The position numbers were made by a program, and so were the translations under genes. The notes beneath the pieces are model-generated. The model was given only the letters and a program-made list of their open reading frames with translations, was not told where the DNA came from and did no database searches. Of a stretch of 64,000 nucleotides of DNA, positions 11,159 through 19,146 are shown piece after piece. Location: assembly GCA_030065855.1 (NCBI GenBank), contig JASJCT010000008.1, positions 1 through 64,000 of the forward strand, read 5' to 3'. This DNA is from Myxococcota bacterium (lineage in GTDB: Bacteria > Myxococcota_A > Polyangia > JAAYKL01). Each line of letters begins with the position of its first letter. Positions within the stretch are counted from its first letter, which is position 1.

Positions 11159-14100
11159 ATGGTTTGTCGTCGTTGTCAAATGCTGGTTCTAGGTCTTTTG
11201 GGGCTCATTTTTCCGGCGTTGGGCGGAGGGTGTAGCTCGTCAAAACCAGTTGAATTTAGTAATGAAACCGATGTCGACTGTATCCCCGACAGTATTCAGG
11301 CATGTGACTGCCCAGACGGTACGACGAGCTATCAGGAGTGCAACGCTACCGGCGATGGCTGGTCTGAATGTTTGTGCGGCGGAGATACGGAAACCGAAAC
11401 CGGAACCGAGACCGGCACGGACACTGAAACAGAGACGGAGACGGAGACAGAATCTGAAACAGAGTCGGATTCAGAAACCGAATCAGACACAGAAACCGAA
11501 TCTGATACTGAAATAGACAGCTGTTATGACCTGGTATTTCTATCGCCGGCGATCTGGGGGGCGGTCATTACCGAGGCCAATAACGACAGCGATCCAAATA
11601 CAGATTGCGTGCAGTATACGGCCGTCATTGAAGCGGATAAACCTGTTGATGACACAGTGGTGTGTTTGTATATCGACCGGATAACCAACCCCGACCCGCT
11701 GGACTGTGTTGAGCCCCTGGGTGGCTCCTTGATCTCCATTCCCGTAACCCTATGTCAGGGAGATCACTTACTGGAAGCAGAAGTCGAGCCGGCCTCGGTG
11801 GGTCCAGAGTTTGATTGCGATCCAGTGCGGATTTTTACAACCGTGTGGGAGAACCCCTCCTGTTCCATCACGTCTCCAGAAAACCTTTCGACCAATCAGG
11901 CACAACCCACCCTGTGGAACCAGGCGACCATGGACATTGCGGTGAGCACCAGTGGAAATGACGCCGACCTCTGGGTAGGCGGGGTGAATCTGGGCAATCA
12001 GCCGGCAGTATTCGGTACTGTGAACTTTACCAACGCGGATTTGGATGAGGATGACGAAAATATAGAGATTCGCGTTGTCTGCAACAATCAGGGCGACGGC
12101 AATGGATCGACGATCGTTTCTTACTACATTAATAAAGACACGGTAGCTCCTGCAGTAGATATCATCTCACCTGACACGGGCACGGCCTTGGGGGCAGATG
12201 ACTGTCCGTTCACCGTAACGGTCACTGGTATCGAAGCCGGACAGGAGGTCTGTGCGAACTACAATGGTCAGTCCCCATTGACTGAGGGGTGTGACGATAC
12301 GTCTACGGGCATCACCGACGAAATCGACCTGCTCGTGGCCTGCGTGGACGGCGAGGACCTCACCGTCACAGCTGCCAGCCAAGACGCCCACGGCAACCAA
12401 GCGAGCGATGCCATCCTCGTGACTGCAGATACGGGCGTGCCGGCAGTGCTGATTCAAAGTCCTGAAAACAGCAGGGTCTACAACAAAGCAGACGACACTT
12501 TGGACGATACAACGGATGCCTTTGAACATGTGGTGGTTGCGTGCACGGATGGGGATTACAATCCGGCGAATATCACATTACAGGTCGATGGGTTGATCCT
12601 TTCGGACTTGAATCCAACCATCCAGGCAGCATCATGCATGGGACTTGCGTATCAACTGACCTTTGATGCGTACGCCTTTAGTCAGCTGACAAACGGGTTG
12701 CAAACAACGCACACGGTGTCGCTCACAGTCTCTGATGGATTTAACACCAGCCCCCCGGCCGAGGTGACCTTTGTAAACGACACGATAGCACCTACGTTGG
12801 AAATTCTAGAGCCTGTTCCTGTTTTCTTTAGCGGTTCTGACGACAATTGCACAGATACGCCAGAATTTGAAGTACCTGTTACCGTGGCTGTTTATGGGTT
12901 GGAAATTGGTGAAAATCTAACGGTCAGTATCGCCAATGGCGGGGTGCCGGTTGGCGATTCTCCATATGTGGTGCAATCGGCCAATGCCCAGGTGGACACC
13001 TTGTATTTCGGACCTGTTTGCGGATCCGGGCCTGATCTCGCGGGTCTGGAAATCGCATCAGGCCAAAACAGCATCCGCGCAGAAACAACAGATGCAGCTG
13101 GAAACGTTGCAACACCCGTGCAAAAAGACATTACCCAAGGGAGCGGCACTGTGATCTCTCCGTTGCAGAGTGCGCTGCTCAGCCTGGGAGATGATTGCGA
13201 TGCCGGCGGTGACTTTGGCATAGAGGTAGATGTCGAAATCGATAGTGATATTCCAGATGGCTCAGAGGTGGAAGTTCTGGTCTCGAGTTCAGCTGGTGGA
13301 TGGGAATATCCGACCCCGGGTTCGGATGTTTGGTCTACTGACTGCAGCAGTCAGGGAGCATCCTGTACTCATACTTTCTGTGTGAGCGTACCAACTGACA
13401 GCGGCCAGGTCGAACAGACCGACATTGAGATTCAGCTATTTATCAGCGATGTGGAGATGCCTGGCGGACCATCAGGCATTACCGTGGATATTTCTGCTGC
13501 AAATGCTCCCACTGTAAATACATTTAGTGTGTTAAATCGCCGTGCCGCTCAGGTTCGATTGTCTTGGGACTCGGTCGAAGACCGACAATCTGGCATGCTA
13601 GAGGAGTGGGACGTGCGGTGCATTGCAAACACCACCATTTCCCTTGGAAACTGGGATTCAGCCGCCCAATTCGTTGGAGAACCAACGCCCCTGGCAGCTG
13701 GTCAAACCCAAACATTGGATATCTCAACTGACGTGAACGGCAACAAACTAAGGTTCGGAAATACCTACTCCTGCGGTATTCGGGGTCGCAACGCCGTTGG
13801 GCTATGGTCAGATATTGCCGCCTGGGCAGACATTACAAACAGCCACATTGGCCTGAGGTCGGACTGGGCGACCATCGAGGGATATACCAGGGCTGATTAT
13901 GGCTGGTGGTATTTTCCATCAATCTCCCCGGCTGGAGATGTAAACGGAGACGGGTATGATGATCTGTTAGTGGGCTATGGTGGAAATCTTTGGGGGAGCA
14001 TGAATTTGGGGAAAGCCGCGGCATTCTATTTTGGCTCAGCGAGTGGACCGTCAGCACCGTTTAATATTACCTGTGCAGATGCCTCTTTTGGTGGAGCCAT

Positions 14101-15253
14101 GGCTGGTATTGGCGATTTCGACGGCGTCGAAGTAGATGGTGAGACATATGTTGATATTGCCGTTGCAGCGCCGGATGAAGGTTATGTGTATATTTTCTTG
14201 GGTGGACCAGATTTCGGGGAGGGTGGAACATTGGATTGCTCAGGAGCTGATTTCGTGATTCAAGGGCCCAGCTCTGGGTGGGAGCTCTTTGGCAATTGGG
14301 TGGCCCCGCTTGGCGACTTTGATGGCGACGGCCTCGCTGATATCGGTATTGGTGAGCCATATTCGTTATGCACTAGCTATTGCGATGGCAGGTCGTATGT
14401 TGTTTTCGGACGAAACGATGTAGGAACTATCAACCTGATTGGCGGTAGTCGGGCAAACGGCACCCTGAGGATCGCCGGAGATGTGGGGCTTGAAAAGTCC
14501 GCTGGCGGATACCTCACCGGTGCCAACTTCGATCGGGATGGGTATACTGATTTGATATTCGCCCAAGCGTACGGCATTGGGAATAGTAATGTGAGCATTT
14601 TGTACGGGTACGACGTGGATAAGGAAGCCAACCCAGACACAATTATCGATGTTGATCCCACGGCGTTGGTCCACATTTTTTGCCCAGATACAAACGGGTT
14701 AACCTATTTTGGCTTACATGGGATTACGTCCATCGATTTTAACGGCGATACATGGCCTGACTTGGCCGTGGGTGCGTCTGCAGCCCAAGTGTCGCTTCAG
14801 GATCCAGGTTTAGTTTATATTTTCCTGAACGACGGTACAGGTAATATCGCAACAACAGAATCCAATTATATCGATGGAGTGGCGGATTTTGACAATTTTG
14901 GACAACCACTTGCATCCATGTACGATCTCACATCTGGCGCGCCGATGCCGAGAAAGATAAACGGCCTTACAGGGGTTCCCTCTGATCACGTCTTGTTTGC
15001 CGGAGCTAGCCAGGGTTACGCATACGATCCTATCGAACCTGGTGCTGGAAGCGGATATGGCGCGCTTATCTACGCCGGATTTAGCGGCAATATAACGACG
15101 AACAGTGCGGATGAAATATTTGTTGCACCAGGTGATGCTCAGGCATATCATTGGACAGCCCTGGTCGGTGATCTAAACAACGATGGGTACGAGGATTTTG
15201 CTATTGGCGATACGGGTTTCGGGACTGGGGGAAGGATTCACTTATTCTACTAG
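11159..15253 (+). CDS. Giant FG-GAP/Ig-like surface lipoprotein
   Basis: Start at ATG 11159, six codons inside the longest frame, because a perfect ribosome site (GGGAGGAG) lies just before it; 1364 residues. A signal peptide ends in ALGGGCSS, a slightly atypical lipobox. Then come a Cys-rich segment (SIQACDCPDGTTSYQEC ... CLCGG) seen in myxobacterial lipoproteins, an acidic Thr/Glu linker, several Ig-like domains (about 130-780), a fibronectin-III-like stretch (about 800-890), and at least five FG-GAP/integrin-alpha-type repeats with calcium-binding Asp loops (GDVNGDGYDDLLVG, LGDFDGDGLADIGIG, DRDGYTDLIF, DLNNDGYEDFAIGD). Probably displayed on the cell surface. It ends 33 bases before the peptide gene at 15287, so the RiPP-like cluster could be read through from it or have its own promoter. 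Confidence 0.85.
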   Translation: MVCRRCQMLVLGLLGLIFPALGGGCSSSKPVEFSNETDVDCIPDSIQACDCPDGTTSYQECNATGDGWSECLCGGDTETETGTETGTDTETETETETESETESDSETESDTETESDTEIDSCYDLVFLSPAIWGAVITEANNDSDPNTDCVQYTAVIEADKPVDDTVVCLYIDRITNPDPLDCVEPLGGSLISIPVTLCQGDHLLEAEVEPASVGPEFDCDPVRIFTTVWENPSCSITSPENLSTNQAQPTLWNQATMDIAVSTSGNDADLWVGGVNLGNQPAVFGTVNFTNADLDEDDENIEIRVVCNNQGDGNGSTIVSYYINKDTVAPAVDIISPDTGTALGADDCPFTVTVTGIEAGQEVCANYNGQSPLTEGCDDTSTGITDEIDLLVACVDGEDLTVTAASQDAHGNQASDAILVTADTGVPAVLIQSPENSRVYNKADDTLDDTTDAFEHVVVACTDGDYNPANITLQVDGLILSDLNPTIQAASCMGLAYQLTFDAYAFSQLTNGLQTTHTVSLTVSDGFNTSPPAEVTFVNDTIAPTLEILEPVPVFFSGSDDNCTDTPEFEVPVTVAVYGLEIGENLTVSIANGGVPVGDSPYVVQSANAQVDTLYFGPVCGSGPDLAGLEIASGQNSIRAETTDAAGNVATPVQKDITQGSGTVISPLQSALLSLGDDCDAGGDFGIEVDVEIDSDIPDGSEVEVLVSSSAGGWEYPTPGSDVWSTDCSSQGASCTHTFCVSVPTDSGQVEQTDIEIQLFISDVEMPGGPSGITVDISAANAPTVNTFSVLNRRAAQVRLSWDSVEDRQSGMLEEWDVRCIANTTISLGNWDSAAQFVGEPTPLAAGQTQTLDISTDVNGNKLRFGNTYSCGIRGRNAVGLWSDIAAWADITNSHIGLRSDWATIEGYTRADYGWWYFPSISPAGDVNGDGYDDLLVGYGGNLWGSMNLGKAAAFYFGSASGPSAPFNITCADASFGGAMAGIGDFDGVEVDGETYVDIAVAAPDEGYVYIFLGGPDFGEGGTLDCSGADFVIQGPSSGWELFGNWVAPLGDFDGDGLADIGIGEPYSLCTSYCDGRSYVVFGRNDVGTINLIGGSRANGTLRIAGDVGLEKSAGGYLTGANFDRDGYTDLIFAQAYGIGNSNVSILYGYDVDKEANPDTIIDVDPTALVHIFCPDTNGLTYFGLHGITSIDFNGDTWPDLAVGASAAQVSLQDPGLVYIFLNDGTGNIATTESNYIDGVADFDNFGQPLASMYDLTSGAPMPRKINGLTGVPSDHVLFAGASQGYAYDPIEPGAGSGYGALIYAGFSGNITTNSADEIFVAPGDAQAYHWTALVGDLNNDGYEDFAIGDTGFGTGGRIHLFY
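11384..11520 (+). repeat. Low-complexity Thr/Glu/Ser/Asp linker
   Basis: Short imperfect repeats of GAAACNGA/GANACNGA code for an acidic TETE-/SETESD-rich linker of about 45 residues that separates the lipidated N-terminus from the Ig-like domains. Similar shorter linkers occur in the lipoproteins at 405 and 23878, suggesting a common way of spacing domains off the outer membrane. Confidence 0.8.
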
Positions 15254-15286
15254 GCAAGGGATGGCATAAAGAGGAGATTTTTTCAC

Positions 15287-15457
15287 ATGACCAGAGTTCA
15301 ATCCAAATACAAAGCCACTCAAAAGGCAAAGACCGAAAAGGGCGCAAAAAAACCCTATGCAAAGCCTTGTATTGAGGAAGAAGCGGTTTTTGAGACCCTG
15401 GCTGCAGGATGTGTCCTATCCTCTAGGTGCTCAGCTCCCAAATTGAATTCTCGATAA
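15287..15457 (+). CDS. Probable RiPP precursor peptide (56 residues)
   Basis: A complete small gene with ATG 15287, ribosome site GAGGAG ten bases upstream and TAA at 15455. The first 30 residues are Lys/Thr/Ala-rich. The middle reads KKPYAKPCIEEEAVFETLA and contains Tyr-x-x-Pro followed by a hydrophobic/acidic patch, the type of leader element that PqqD-like RRE domains bind in lasso and radical SAM RiPP systems. The tail after LAAG is CVLSSRCSAPKLNSR, with two Cys, four Ser and two Arg; AAG/C is a plausible cleavage point. The 3' end overlaps the following HprK-like gene by 31 bases, and genes for a PqqD-like protein, radical SAM enzyme, peptidase and PRMT follow. Leader/core assignment is inference. 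Confidence 0.75.
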   Translation: MTRVQSKYKATQKAKTEKGAKKPYAKPCIEEEAVFETLAAGCVLSSRCSAPKLNSR

Positions 15458-16335
15458 AACACCCTGTTTCATGCTTCCCAAGCATGTGCTTCTGTTCAGA
15501 TAACGCACAACAATGGTGCATCGGCGGTATTGAGATTCGGTGTCAATTTTCCGGGTCTTTGATGCCTGAGGGTTGCCGAGAGGTATTCCTATTGTATCGA
15601 ACGGATGTCGACAGCTATCGCCAACCAGACATTGATCTGAAAGTAGTTACTGCAGAGGGTTGGAAAAATCCCGACAGGCCTATCGACGCTCCCTGTGGGT
15701 GCAGGGTGACAGACGACCACCGGGTGACCCTGTACGAAGATCGCTATTTTCGCGGATCCCTGAGGGAGGAAAATGGCGTTATCGCGGGAAAGTTCACCGT
15801 GGCCAAAGAAATAAAGGCGTCATACGTCGGTGTCTTACAAGCCGCATTGGCCTATGCATTGTCCAGGCGTGGGGATCTCTTGTTGCATGCGAGTGGTGTC
15901 CAGCGGCACGGTAGGACATGGCTTTTCTCTGGCCTGTCTGGATCGGGCAAGACAACCATCGCTACTGAGCTTTCAGGAGGGGGACGCGCCTTTTGCGTGG
16001 ATCGGGCGATTGTCTCTCAGACCTCAGAGAGGGCGTTTTTGGCGTACCCCACCCCAATCAGCGACAGTGACAATGCCGTCGCGCCCGTGTCCGGCGCTCG
16101 TGTTGACGGTATTCTCTTTATTCACCAGGCAGATACGTGCTCCCTTGAACCCTTGTCTGCATCCGAGGCAGCGCGTCACATCCTCCGAAATGTGCTCTCT
16201 CCCTTGCGCCGTCCGAGTTGGGATACGATGATGTTGCAGACCGTGGAGGCCATTGCTGGAAGCGGCCTGTGCTATCAACTCGGATTCTTAAAAGACGAAT
16301 CTTTTTGGCCTTTGATCGATTCCTTAGTAAGCTAG
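15427..16335 (+). CDS. HprK-like P-loop kinase of a RiPP cluster
   Basis: 302 residues from GTG 15427; ATG 15484 is an alternative, and neither has a good ribosome site, so translation is probably coupled to the overlapping precursor gene. The C-terminal half is an HPr-kinase-like P-loop domain: LLLHASGV, Walker A GLSGSGKTT (residues 169-177) and the CVDRAI acidic segment. Members near PqqD proteins are widespread in peptide-modification loci. A related kinase phosphorylates the C-terminal Ser of the lasso peptide paeninodin (known). It is not the carbohydrate-regulating HprK: no HPr-type gene is nearby and the N-terminal half differs. Substrate here could be the Ser-rich precursor tail (inference). 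Confidence 0.8.
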   Translation: MLSSQIEFSIKHPVSCFPSMCFCSDNAQQWCIGGIEIRCQFSGSLMPEGCREVFLLYRTDVDSYRQPDIDLKVVTAEGWKNPDRPIDAPCGCRVTDDHRVTLYEDRYFRGSLREENGVIAGKFTVAKEIKASYVGVLQAALAYALSRRGDLLLHASGVQRHGRTWLFSGLSGSGKTTIATELSGGGRAFCVDRAIVSQTSERAFLAYPTPISDSDNAVAPVSGARVDGILFIHQADTCSLEPLSASEAARHILRNVLSPLRRPSWDTMMLQTVEAIAGSGLCYQLGFLKDESFWPLIDSLVS

Positions 16336-16358
16336 ATTGATATTGAGGAGTTGGAAGC

Positions 16359-16643
16359 ATGGTATCTGCTGAACATTGTTTTAAACCAGCCCCTGCCGTT
16401 GCCTATCGCACTATCGGCGGTCGGGTGGTCATCGTCGATCCCGGGCAGAACAAGATGATATCGCTCAACCAAACCGGATCTGTGATCTGGGAGGCCCTTG
16501 ACGGCCGTAGCGCACAGAGCGTTGCAACTGATATTGCCGCAACATTCGACGTTACTGATGAAGAGGCCTTGGCCGACGTGCAGACGTTCATAACTGAATT
16601 GGCGGGCAAGGGCCTCGTCGTACGCGTCAAAGATCCGGCTTGA
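16359..16643 (+). CDS. PqqD-like RiPP recognition protein
   Basis: 94 residues, the size of a stand-alone PqqD. Family features are the paired beta strands (GGRVVIVDPGQNKMISLN), the LNQTGSVIWEALDG core and a C-terminal winged helix ending in ELAGKGLVV. PqqD proteins bind the leader of a precursor peptide and deliver it to a radical SAM partner. The ribosome site is GAGGAG. The stop is one base before the ATG of the radical SAM gene, so the two are translationally coupled. Confidence 0.9.
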   Translation: MVSAEHCFKPAPAVAYRTIGGRVVIVDPGQNKMISLNQTGSVIWEALDGRSAQSVATDIAATFDVTDEEALADVQTFITELAGKGLVVRVKDPA

Positions 16644-16644
16644 G

Positions 16645-17763
16645 ATGACAGGGGATGGGCAGAAAAATGTCCCTTTGGGCGTCACGCCAGAGGCCGACGC
16701 TATGTGGGAGCGCATCCAAGCGACCCACCCGTTTCCCCTCGGCATGATGTTCGCCATCACAGAGCGATGCAATCTCTCCTGTAGGCACTGCGAGGTCGAT
16801 TTCAAAGATGCAATAGACGAGCTCAGCTTCGCTGAAATCACTTCCCTGCTCGATAATTTTGCCGCAAGTGGTGTTTTGTCCCTCACCCTAACCGGTGGAG
16901 AGCCGGTCCTGCACCCTGATTTGGAAGATATCGTCCTGGCCGCACGCCAACGCCGGTTTTGGATAAAACTAAAAACAAACGCAACACTGCTCGATAAGTC
17001 ACGGATGGATCGCCTCATTCAGGCCGGTGTTTCAGGCGTGCACGTCAGCCTCTACCATTGGGATCCTGTGGCACACGATCGCTTTGTCGGCATGAATGGC
17101 GCCTGGCATCGGTCCATTGCCGCCATGACCCATTGCGTGCAATTGGGTATCGAGGTCCAGGCGTCTATTGTGGTTATGGATTGGAATGCAGCGGCGACAA
17201 AGCGTCTGGTGGATCTCTGTGAGGAAAAGGGATTTATATATTCCGTGGACGTGCAACTGTCCCCTCGGCATAGCGGAGATTGCTCGCCCTGTCTTTTGGG
17301 CGCAAACCAATCGGCCATCGAGACGATAATGGCTGACAACAGGCTCTTCTCTCCAGATATTGCATTATCAGTACCGACTCGGGCGACAGATAGTTTGATC
17401 TGCCAAGCTGCCAAGGGATCCGGATATATTCGCGCCAACGGCGATGTGATGCCATGCGCACGGCTGCCATTTTCTTTGGGCAATATCCGCCAGAAACCTT
17501 TTTCTGAAATCTGGTTGGCATCGGAGGAGCGCGGCCGGTTATTAAAAATGACCTGGGCTGACTTGCCCCATTGCGCGCATTGCGATATCGCGTGGATATG
17601 CGCCCGATGCCCGGCGATTGCCCTGTTAGAGCACGGGGATTTGACCGCCAAGAGCGAGGCCGCATGCACCCAAGCTCGAGCGCTATCAAAGCTTTGTGGG
17701 GAGGTTCAAAAGATTGGTAAGCAGCGGCAAATAGGAGCCAATGACGGTGGGGGAAATATTTAG
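16645..17763 (+). CDS. Radical SAM/SPASM peptide-modifying enzyme
   Basis: 372 residues. The radical SAM cluster motif is CNLSCRHC (Cys 42, 46, 49), followed by the LTGGEPVLHPDL SAM-binding motif. The C-terminal SPASM region has the expected spaced Cys residues: DSLICQAAKGSG, DVMPCARLPFSLGNI, then HCAHCDIAWICARCP and EAAC. These hold auxiliary iron-sulfur clusters. Family members (PqqE, mycofactocin MftC, sactipeptide and ranthipeptide enzymes) make C-C, C-S or other crosslinks on peptides. With PqqD directly upstream and a Cys-containing small peptide gene nearby, peptide modification is the likely job; the chemistry cannot be read from sequence. It overlaps the next gene by 23 bases. Confidence 0.92.
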   Translation: MTGDGQKNVPLGVTPEADAMWERIQATHPFPLGMMFAITERCNLSCRHCEVDFKDAIDELSFAEITSLLDNFAASGVLSLTLTGGEPVLHPDLEDIVLAARQRRFWIKLKTNATLLDKSRMDRLIQAGVSGVHVSLYHWDPVAHDRFVGMNGAWHRSIAAMTHCVQLGIEVQASIVVMDWNAAATKRLVDLCEEKGFIYSVDVQLSPRHSGDCSPCLLGANQSAIETIMADNRLFSPDIALSVPTRATDSLICQAAKGSGYIRANGDVMPCARLPFSLGNIRQKPFSEIWLASEERGRLLKMTWADLPHCAHCDIAWICARCPAIALLEHGDLTAKSEAACTQARALSKLCGEVQKIGKQRQIGANDGGGNI

Positions 17764-18169
17764 CATAGAAGGTGGGTGTATGGCGCCGTTTATCCCCAGG
17801 GATAGCCGCGTTCATGTCGTGCCAGTCAATCGGGAACACGTGCGCGTTGGGGATGTCATTGCCCATCTCCATACGGTTCGTCGCGTGGTTGCCCACAGGA
17901 TAGTGAGCATCAAGCACGGTAAAGACGGTCCTATTTGGATAACAAAAGGGGACGCGTACGGGCCAACCGACCATATTTCTCCGTCTGCAGCTTTTTTTAT
18001 CGTCTCAAGGGTTGAGGCGCCCTGGTTGTCCTACAACACAAACGGCCCTTTGGGACGGCTCATCTCGTTTGCCACAGTTGGGGCTGGGCGCCCAGGTGCG
18101 TTGTTTTTTCGATCGGTTGCGTTTGCGTGCCGACAGATCCATCGAGTATACGTCCATGTCATACAGTGA
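17741..18169 (+). CDS. S26 (signal-peptidase-like) protease with Cys in place of the nucleophile Ser
   Basis: 142 residues. It aligns with S24/S26 proteases of the ER/archaeal signal-peptidase type: the nucleophile box reads IEGGCMAPFI (normally G-x-S-M-x-P), the general-base region is VVAHRIVSI (His 52), and the ITKGDAYGPTD box (residues 67-77) matches the usual TKGD-N-x-x-D. Cys 13 (TGT) occupies the nucleophile Ser position. A hydrophobic stretch near residue 97 (PLGRLISFATVGAG) could associate with membrane. It overlaps the radical SAM gene by 23 bases and the PRMT gene by 14. Likely leader peptidase for the precursor, working as a thiol protease, or an inactive relative (inference). Confidence 0.72.
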   Translation: MTVGEIFSIEGGCMAPFIPRDSRVHVVPVNREHVRVGDVIAHLHTVRRVVAHRIVSIKHGKDGPIWITKGDAYGPTDHISPSAAFFIVSRVEAPWLSYNTNGPLGRLISFATVGAGRPGALFFRSVAFACRQIHRVYVHVIQ

Positions 18170-19109
18170 TATCTCCGTACATCAGCTGATGCTCAGCGAT
18201 GATGTTCGCACCAGCACCTTTGAGCGCGCTATCAAGGAAGTTATAAAGCCCCATCATCGGGTACTGGATTTTGGATGCGGCACTGGCATTTTATCCATCT
18301 TTGCCGCTCGTTCAGGCGCCAGCTCCGTATACGCAGTGGACAAGTCAAAGCTGATCCGCGTGGCCAAGAAAGTGGCCTGTGCAAACGGGTTTAACCGTAT
18401 CTCATTTTTTCACAGCGATCAGGATTCACTGCGTCTGCCAACTGAGGTAGATGTCATTATTTCCGAATGGATGGGGCATTTTATTTTTTTTGAGCGCATG
18501 TTCGAGCCTCTGATTCGCGTGCGGGACCGCTATCTGAGCAGGGATGGGCTGATGATGCCAATGCGTATTCATTTAAAAGCGGCATTGGTATCGGATAAGT
18601 CGTTATACGACCGCCTCTGCTACTTCCGAGAAAAACCCTATGGCATTGACTTTTCTCTGATTTCCGATTGGTTGTTTTACGATGTCCAAACGACTGGTTT
18701 GAAAACCGAGCAACTCATTGGAGTCCCTGTCAATTTGGCCAGCGTTGATATGAGGACCTGCCAGGGCATGCCAGAGGTCCTCAGTGGCTCAGTTCGAGTC
18801 GATTCACCTGCGGTGGCATATGGCATTTGCGGCTGGTTTGATGCAGAGCTCATCGATGGGTGTTGCTTTGGCACAGGCCCTGGGGATCCGGCGACCCATT
18901 GGCAGCAGGCCTTTTTTCCCTTTTCAGAACCGTTTAAGATATCCCCGGGGCGAGACGTTCGCTTTGAGATCATGCCGATTGCCGACAAAGATGGAAAGAC
19001 AACGCTCTGGAAGTGGGGGATTACCGATGGTGAAAACTCACTCGGGATGGATAACTTTTTCCATAGAGCTTGGGTGCGGCGTGAATTGCCCAAGGGAGTT
19101 CTCGATTAA
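18156..19109 (+). CDS. Protein arginine methyltransferase (PRMT) homologue
   Basis: Start at ATG 18156 inside a longer frame, where family similarity begins; 317 residues. The whole PRMT signature set is present: an N-terminal YSDISVHQLMLSDDVRT segment like the YFxxY/HEEML-D-VRT region, motif I VLDFGCGTGILSIFAA, post-I YAVD, the double-Glu loop SEWMGHFIFFE (Glu 104 and Glu 113), GLMMP, and the THW loop ATHWQQ (residues 246-251). PRMTs transfer methyl groups from SAM to Arg guanidino nitrogens and are mainly eukaryotic. Its place inside the cluster and the two Arg residues in the precursor tail make that peptide the obvious candidate substrate (inference). Confidence 0.85.
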   Translation: MSYSDISVHQLMLSDDVRTSTFERAIKEVIKPHHRVLDFGCGTGILSIFAARSGASSVYAVDKSKLIRVAKKVACANGFNRISFFHSDQDSLRLPTEVDVIISEWMGHFIFFERMFEPLIRVRDRYLSRDGLMMPMRIHLKAALVSDKSLYDRLCYFREKPYGIDFSLISDWLFYDVQTTGLKTEQLIGVPVNLASVDMRTCQGMPEVLSGSVRVDSPAVAYGICGWFDAELIDGCCFGTGPGDPATHWQQAFFPFSEPFKISPGRDVRFEIMPIADKDGKTTLWKWGITDGENSLGMDNFFHRAWVRRELPKGVLD

Positions 19110-19146
19110 TAGGTCCCATTGTTATCTCAACATCTTTTAGAAAAGG

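Noticed and set aside
15427-16335. Classical HPr kinase/phosphorylase of carbon regulation
   Set aside because: The N-terminal half differs, no HPr or PTS gene is adjacent, and the context is peptide modification.
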